In this document: in pieces, positions 59,483 through 64,000 of the stretch | Layout: each line of letters opens with the position of its first letter | How positions within the stretch are numbered: position 1 is the stretch's first letter | From: an uncultured Bacteroidales bacterium | GTDB taxonomy: Bacteria; Bacteroidota; Bacteroidia; Bacteroidales; Muribaculaceae | NCBI GenBank assembly: GCA_946412245.1 | Contig: CAMKGM010000003.1 | Span: 20,823-84,822 of the forward strand | Direction: 5' to 3' | DNA: 64,000 bases | The notes under the pieces: generated by a model | The model's database searches: none | The model's input: the letters and a program-made list of their open reading frames with translations, nothing else | What the model was told of the DNA's origin: nothing | Program-made: the position numbers and the translations under genes

Positions 59483-61561
59483 TTACCGGAGGCCGAGGAT
59501 GAGGTTGATTAGGGCGGTGACATCGGAGACGTTGACCGCTGTGTCGCCGTTCACATCACAGGCCAGTGTGTCAATGGGGGTGATGCCTAAGATGCAGTTG
59601 ATTAAAGCGGTTACATCGCTCACATTTACCTCCATATCAGCGTTCACATCGCCTCGCAGTGCTCCGGTGAGCAGATAGCGCAATCCGGCAGCCGCATCGA
59701 GTTTGCCATAGCCCCAGCGTCGCGTGTCGCCGTGCGAGACAAAGTCATCGCGGTTGCTTGTGAGCCTCAACACTTCACGCACCTCGCCGGGAGTGAGCGT
59801 TGGTCGTGCCTGCAACCATAGTGCCACGGCACCCGTTACCACAGGGGCGGCCATAGAGGTGCCGGTACTGGCTCCGTAGGCATAACGCACATCACCAATC
59901 GTCACAAAACTGTTTATCCATCGCGGGTTTTCCATGACTGAGGTGTTGTAACGATTGTAGGATGACACCAGCGATGTGCCGGGTGCCACCACATCGGGAC
60001 GCGTTACTCCGTTGGCATCGGGACCATAGGAGGAGTAACCGGTGATGTTGTAAAGCACAACGCCTGTTGTGAGTGAGGGGTTGTAACCACTGAGTACGGG
60101 TGCTATTGACCGGCTGTAATAGGCTCCCACAGAAATTGTGGAATCGCCGGTGGCCAAATCGCTGATTGACATATCGCTGTCTCCGGCCAACCACAGTGGG
60201 TCGGTGGGCCTGAAATTGGCGAATCTCAAAGCACTGCCCCATGCCGTGAGTTCGCAGTCGCCATCCGGGGCAAACTGAAGCGCGGCAAACACATTGGCGG
60301 GCAGGTGGGTGGCGGTGATGAGTAATGCGGTGTGGAACTTGTGCACCCGTTCGAAAGCGAACTCCACATAGTCGTCGCCAAAGTCGGCACTGAAAGCCTC
60401 GCTCAAGTCCATGTGATAGACGGTGTCGGCCATTTCGTCAGAGTATCGGTAGAAAGGGGTTGCTTGGACGACTTCGCCTGTTGTCTTGTCAACAAGAGCC
60501 AAGCGCATGGCATGCTCTGTGTCGTTGCTTGACCACAGACTCACAAAACCGTTCGACACGCTCGACTGATGCGAGGAGTTGGCGAGTACGAGGGTCGCTA
60601 TGTCGCCACTTGTCAGGTGGGGCGATTGGGCATGGATGGCCTTGTCACCGTCGTTGCCTGCCGACACCACGCACACACGTCCCGGACCGCTGAGCGAGTC
60701 CATCACTTGGCACAGGAGCGATGTCCCGTCGTGGGCTCCGTCGTGCGAGCCGATGCTCATGTTCACAACGGCCGGCAACCCCACACTGTCGGCATAGTGA
60801 AAGATGTAGTTCAAGGAGTTGGCAATATTGGCATCGGTGAGTTCTGAATCCGGCATCGCGCAGATGACAAGCGTGGCGTCGGGGGCTACACCGTAGAAAG
60901 CGTTGCCGTGGTAACTGCCCGCTGCGGTGCCCGTTGTGTGGCTACCGTGCGACAAGGTAGCGCAGTCGGTAGAAAGTTGGGCGATGGCTTCAGGTGTTTC
61001 ATAGGCACTGCCGGGCAGGGCAAATCCGTTGATAATGGGTGCAGTGCCTGTGCTATCGGCAGGCAGATAGGCCCGCACCACGCGGCTCACGCCGTTACTG
61101 TCGCACAGGTTGATGTGATTGAAATCAACTCCGCAGTCAATCACTCCCACCACTACACCTTTGCCGGTATAGGCCGACGTGGTTGCCGTTGCTTGGTGAA
61201 GGGCATCAACACGGCTCAAGTAGCGTGCCGAGTCGTTGCATAGCGTCATGGGTCGTGCCAGCATGATGCGCTGTAGGCTATGAACGGCCTGCAACTGTGG
61301 CAACACGCTCAGTGGAATACCGGCCGTTAGCAGTGAACCGAATCGCGACTGCACTTGCACTCCCAGCGACTGCAGTTGTTGCAAGTCGCAGGTGTCGGTT
61401 ATTTCAATGAAGGCTTGGAACGTTTGTTGTTGTGTCGCAGAGAGTTTGCGAGCGTTGCGCGCCAGTTCCAAGCGGCTTGAGGCCGAGAGCTTGCTCTGTG
61501 CATCAGCACTCACCGCACACAGGAAAAATAATGCGAAAAGCAGTAGGCATTTGAATTTCAT
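59483..61561 (-). CDS. Secreted subtilisin-like protease with C-terminal dockerin pair
   Basis: 692 residues. Signal peptide to about residue 21 (AVSADAQS). S8 catalytic triad: Asp in GVVVGVIDCGVDFNH, His in SHGSHTTGTAAGSYHG, Ser in GTSMAAPVVTGAVALW, with an oxyanion Asn in VCVVSAGNDGDK. The last 60 residues hold two Ca-binding dockerin-like repeats: DVNADMEVNVSDVTALINC and DVNGDTAVNVSDVTALIN. No T9SS sorting domain at the end, unlike its neighbour. It overlaps the preceding protease gene by 4 bp. Confidence 0.92.
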   Translation of the reverse strand: MKFKCLLLFALFFLCAVSADAQSKLSASSRLELARNARKLSATQQQTFQAFIEITDTCDLQQLQSLGVQVQSRFGSLLTAGIPLSVLPQLQAVHSLQRIMLARPMTLCNDSARYLSRVDALHQATATTSAYTGKGVVVGVIDCGVDFNHINLCDSNGVSRVVRAYLPADSTGTAPIINGFALPGSAYETPEAIAQLSTDCATLSHGSHTTGTAAGSYHGNAFYGVAPDATLVICAMPDSELTDANIANSLNYIFHYADSVGLPAVVNMSIGSHDGAHDGTSLLCQVMDSLSGPGRVCVVSAGNDGDKAIHAQSPHLTSGDIATLVLANSSHQSSVSNGFVSLWSSNDTEHAMRLALVDKTTGEVVQATPFYRYSDEMADTVYHMDLSEAFSADFGDDYVEFAFERVHKFHTALLITATHLPANVFAALQFAPDGDCELTAWGSALRFANFRPTDPLWLAGDSDMSISDLATGDSTISVGAYYSRSIAPVLSGYNPSLTTGVVLYNITGYSSYGPDANGVTRPDVVAPGTSLVSSYNRYNTSVMENPRWINSFVTIGDVRYAYGASTGTSMAAPVVTGAVALWLQARPTLTPGEVREVLRLTSNRDDFVSHGDTRRWGYGKLDAAAGLRYLLTGALRGDVNADMEVNVSDVTALINCILGITPIDTLACDVNGDTAVNVSDVTALINLILGLR

Positions 61562-63627
61562 CGCACGATGGTCTTGAGGGTTTTACTTTCAGTTTGTGTA
61601 GTGACTGTTATCAGGTAGATGCCCGGTGCCAGTTGTGGCAAGGTGATTGCCGTGCTGCCGGTGGCCGATGCCGCAAGCACTTGCTGATAAGCGCAAGCAC
61701 CCTGCAAGGTGCTCACTGTAACCTGTATGTTGCCGCATTGAGGCATATGTGCAACTTCCACAATGCCGTTGCGGCAAGTGATGTTGAGCATCACCGGGCT
61801 CGCACTTGTGGAGGGTACTCCTGTTGACAATGCGGCTTTGAGACCTTCGAGGGCATCAATCTTGCCATGACCACAGGCTTCAAGTTCGCTTGCAAGAAAA
61901 TGGTCGGTTCGGGCAGTTTGCGCGATAATCTCCTTCACCTCGTCAGGGGTGAGTAGGGGATTGGCCTCGAGCCACAGTGCGATGATGCCGGTGACCACCG
62001 GTGCCGACATGGATGTGCCCGACTTGGCTCCCCAATAGCAAGGGTTTTCCTCATCCTGCGACATCGCCACATACAGGGAGCTGTTATTAGCGGTGTTGTA
62101 GCGGTTGAGCGCTGACACCACGGTTTGCCCGGGGGCCAGCACAAGCGGTTGCTTGTTCCCGTTCATGTCGATGCCGTAACTGGAGTAGTAGGAGCGGTGT
62201 CCGTAGGACCCACCGTTATAGTGGGTGTCGCCGTTGAGCAAGGGGTAGTCGGTGCGAGACACAAACGAGCCCACCGAGACGCAGTGTTTGCCCGTAGCCA
62301 TGTCGCTGATGGAACACGCTGGAGTGCCGGCCATGCAACTGTCCACGCCCAGGCTCTTCAGGTCATTACCGTCGCAACTCCACACGTCAATCTCTTGTCC
62401 GGCATGGCCTTTGAATCCCATGCGCAGGTACAAGTTGCTCATATTGAGTTTGGGCGATGCAAGCACATGGCGTTTGCCGTTTATGGAGTTGACCCCCGTC
62501 TTCACCTCAATGCTACCGTTCACATTCGGAGTTTGGCTATTGAAGAGAATCAAGGTGTCTGTGGTAATCCAGTCGGTCGTGGCCATAATGCCGTGGTCGC
62601 GGCTATAGAGTTGATAACGCACGGCTATAGGGGAGTTGTTGCGGCTCCACGCGTCGACCTGAGTGTCAATGCTCCGGTTCACGGCGGCCAGATGGGTGTA
62701 GCAAACGGTGTCGGTGGACGTAAAGGCCTTGTGCAGATACAAGTCATCGGCCCCTTCATTGCCGGCCGATGCCACAACGATGGCACCGGTGAGTTCGCTC
62801 ACTTCATCAAGAATGTGAGCCAGAGTTCCCGTTCCGTCGTGCGGACCGTCGTGATTGCCCAGGCTCAAGTTGATGACGCAGGGACGGTTGACCGATTGCG
62901 CATAACGGGCTATGTACCACACGGCATAGGAAACGGCTTCATCGGTGAGGCTCTCGCTGGGAATTTCGCACAGCACCAGCTCAGCGCCGGGTGCCATGCC
63001 ACCGTAGCGGTTCACCTTACTGCCGGCAGCGATACCGGCTGTGTGGGTTCCATGTGAGTTGGTGAAGTCTGCACTTGTGAGGGAGGGGATGTCTTCAGGC
63101 AGATATTCCGAACCGGGCAACTCTAGTCCGTCAATATTCACACTGTTGCCCTGTGTGTCGCATGGCCAGTAAACCCGCGAAATGCGGGTGCTACCGTCAG
63201 ATGAGCGAAAAGCCGCGTGATTGTAATCAATGCCCACGTCAACCACGCCCACCACCACGCCGCGGCCATCGTAGGTCGTTGAAAGACCGTCGCCGCTGCC
63301 AATGAGGTCCACGCCCGTCACGCGCCGTGCCGAGTCGTTGTGCAAGTGCAAGCGGCGCGGCTGTTCCACACGTGTCACTTGCTTCACACGCGAGAGCGAG
63401 TCCAGACTGTGGGCGGGAACTTCAACCGTGCACCAACTGCCATAGCGGGCCACAATCGTGCCTCCCAGACGCTGAATTTTGGCATCCATGCCGTCATGCG
63501 AAGAATTGTCGCTAATCCGCACCATCACCTTTACCGACGCATCGCCACCATTGGCGACTCTGTTTAGGGATAGTCCCGACAGGCTACAAAGGGCAGCGAG
63601 CAGATATGTGAACAGCATTCGGAGCAT
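61558..63627 (-). CDS. Secreted subtilisin-like protease with T9SS sorting domain
   Basis: 689 residues. Signal peptide to about residue 25. S8 triad: Asp in GVVVGVVDVGIDYNH, His in NSHGTHTAGIAAGSKV, Ser in GTSMSAPVVTGIIALW, oxyanion Asn in VVASAGNEGAD. The C-terminal 75 residues form a Por-type beta-sandwich ending LAPGIYLITVTTQTESKTLK, the usual T9SS cargo tail, so surface attachment or release is expected. It is a paralogue of the dockerin-tailed protease downstream; the two are translationally coupled. Confidence 0.92.
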   Translation of the reverse strand: MLRMLFTYLLAALCSLSGLSLNRVANGGDASVKVMVRISDNSSHDGMDAKIQRLGGTIVARYGSWCTVEVPAHSLDSLSRVKQVTRVEQPRRLHLHNDSARRVTGVDLIGSGDGLSTTYDGRGVVVGVVDVGIDYNHAAFRSSDGSTRISRVYWPCDTQGNSVNIDGLELPGSEYLPEDIPSLTSADFTNSHGTHTAGIAAGSKVNRYGGMAPGAELVLCEIPSESLTDEAVSYAVWYIARYAQSVNRPCVINLSLGNHDGPHDGTGTLAHILDEVSELTGAIVVASAGNEGADDLYLHKAFTSTDTVCYTHLAAVNRSIDTQVDAWSRNNSPIAVRYQLYSRDHGIMATTDWITTDTLILFNSQTPNVNGSIEVKTGVNSINGKRHVLASPKLNMSNLYLRMGFKGHAGQEIDVWSCDGNDLKSLGVDSCMAGTPACSISDMATGKHCVSVGSFVSRTDYPLLNGDTHYNGGSYGHRSYYSSYGIDMNGNKQPLVLAPGQTVVSALNRYNTANNSSLYVAMSQDEENPCYWGAKSGTSMSAPVVTGIIALWLEANPLLTPDEVKEIIAQTARTDHFLASELEACGHGKIDALEGLKAALSTGVPSTSASPVMLNITCRNGIVEVAHMPQCGNIQVTVSTLQGACAYQQVLAASATGSTAITLPQLAPGIYLITVTTQTESKTLKTIVR

Positions 63628-63734
63628 TGCTTAACAGTGTTTGATTTTGCGGAATAGACATTTCAAGTTACAAAAATAAACAAAAATGCTGAATCGCAGT
63701 CTCTTCTCGTTAAGAATTCTGTAGCGTTGTTCAA

Positions 63735-64000
63735 CATGAAGGGATGGTGGGGAAGGGTGAAACTTTTGGGAAAGGTGGGAATCTTGGGAAAAAGTAGAAT
63801 TTGTTGGTTGATATGGTGTGCCGTTGTAGGGTCGTGGCGACCATGGCAATAGATGGGTAATCTTTTGCACCACAACAGAATAAGACCTTTTGTCGCAGCG
63901 GTCGTCACAGGTAACGACCGTACAGGGCGGCGATGATGATTGTACCGCGTTCGTTAATTATTGTACTGCTTTCGTGGCAGCTTGTACTGCTTTCGTGGTA
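63735..64000 (-). repeat. Dispersed repeat R3, copy b (runs out of the window)
   Basis: Inverted relative to 8065-8340. On the minus strand: three 21-bp steps with cores CCACGAAAGCAGTACAA (twice) and AACGAACGCGGTACAA, a hairpin GGTCGT/ACGACC, then CCC triplets whose plus-strand GGG positions are 63741, 63750, 63768, 63777 and 63786, the same 9-nt phase with one step lost. No gene in 63628-64000. Confidence 0.75.

Noticed and set aside
62125..63057. 310-codon plus-strand frame opposite the T9SS protease
   Set aside because: Antisense to a complete S8 protease with triad and signal peptide; it has no start context or family features.

Overview
The window reads as a chromosomal segment of a Bacteroidales bacterium (Prevotella/Muribaculaceae-like). 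Grounds: repeated promoters of the Bacteroidota form TTG-N19-21-TAnnTTTG, few Shine-Dalgarno sites, tRNA genes without encoded CCA, many small SPII lipoproteins, a Por-type (T9SS) C-terminal sorting domain, a BspA-like fragment, and core proteins of Bacteroidota type. No species can be named from the sequence alone.

Layout. 0-2.2 kb: leuS (5' part), a glutathione peroxidase and nadA on the minus strand. 2.25-2.65 kb: an AT-rich divergent spacer with DnaA-box-like 9-mers, a candidate oriC. 2.7-8.6 kb: a SpoU/TrmH methylase, then an accessory patch of small lipoproteins, decayed gene ends, a truncated BspA-like gene, three dispersed repeat families and a Y1 (REP-associated) transposase set between inverted arrays of small hairpins. 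8.6-37 kb: mostly plus-strand housekeeping genes: a Cys/Lys-rich secreted repeat protein, an acyl-CoA synthetase (minus), polA, lepB, wbqC-like, SPFH/NfeD pair (minus), ybeY-mnmG-apt-uvrC-dtd with a parS site before apt, tRNA-CAU, PhzF, a C26 peptidase, nhaC, mazG-like, deoC, a putative 6S-sized small RNA, yceD-rpmF-fabH-era-der, tRNA-Tyr, a lipoprotein and comM/yifB.

38-48.5 kb: a visibly AT-richer defence island inserted exactly at the 3' end of comM. It encodes HsdS (half size), HsdM, Fic, HsdS (full), a 152-aa unknown, a Ser/Thr kinase, an AlbA_2 remnant, HsdR and a YgjP-type metallopeptidase. A second, diverged copy of the last ~66 bp of comM lies at its far end, so the island is flanked by direct repeats although no integrase is present.

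48.5-63.6 kb: minus-strand genes: queG, a polysaccharide deacetylase, a DUF2723 membrane protein, a 5-fold beta-flower protein (plus), a secreted unknown, two tandem BASS transporters with a gene fragment behind them, an SF1 helicase, and two overlapping secreted subtilisins, one ending in a dockerin pair and the other in a T9SS sorting domain. The window closes with a second copy of the dispersed repeat seen at 8.1-8.3 kb.

The most unusual material is the hairpin array around the transposase (compensatory changes between the two arms, GNA-type loops), the comM-anchored restriction island with its embedded kinase pair, and the repeat with a strict 9-nt CCC period.
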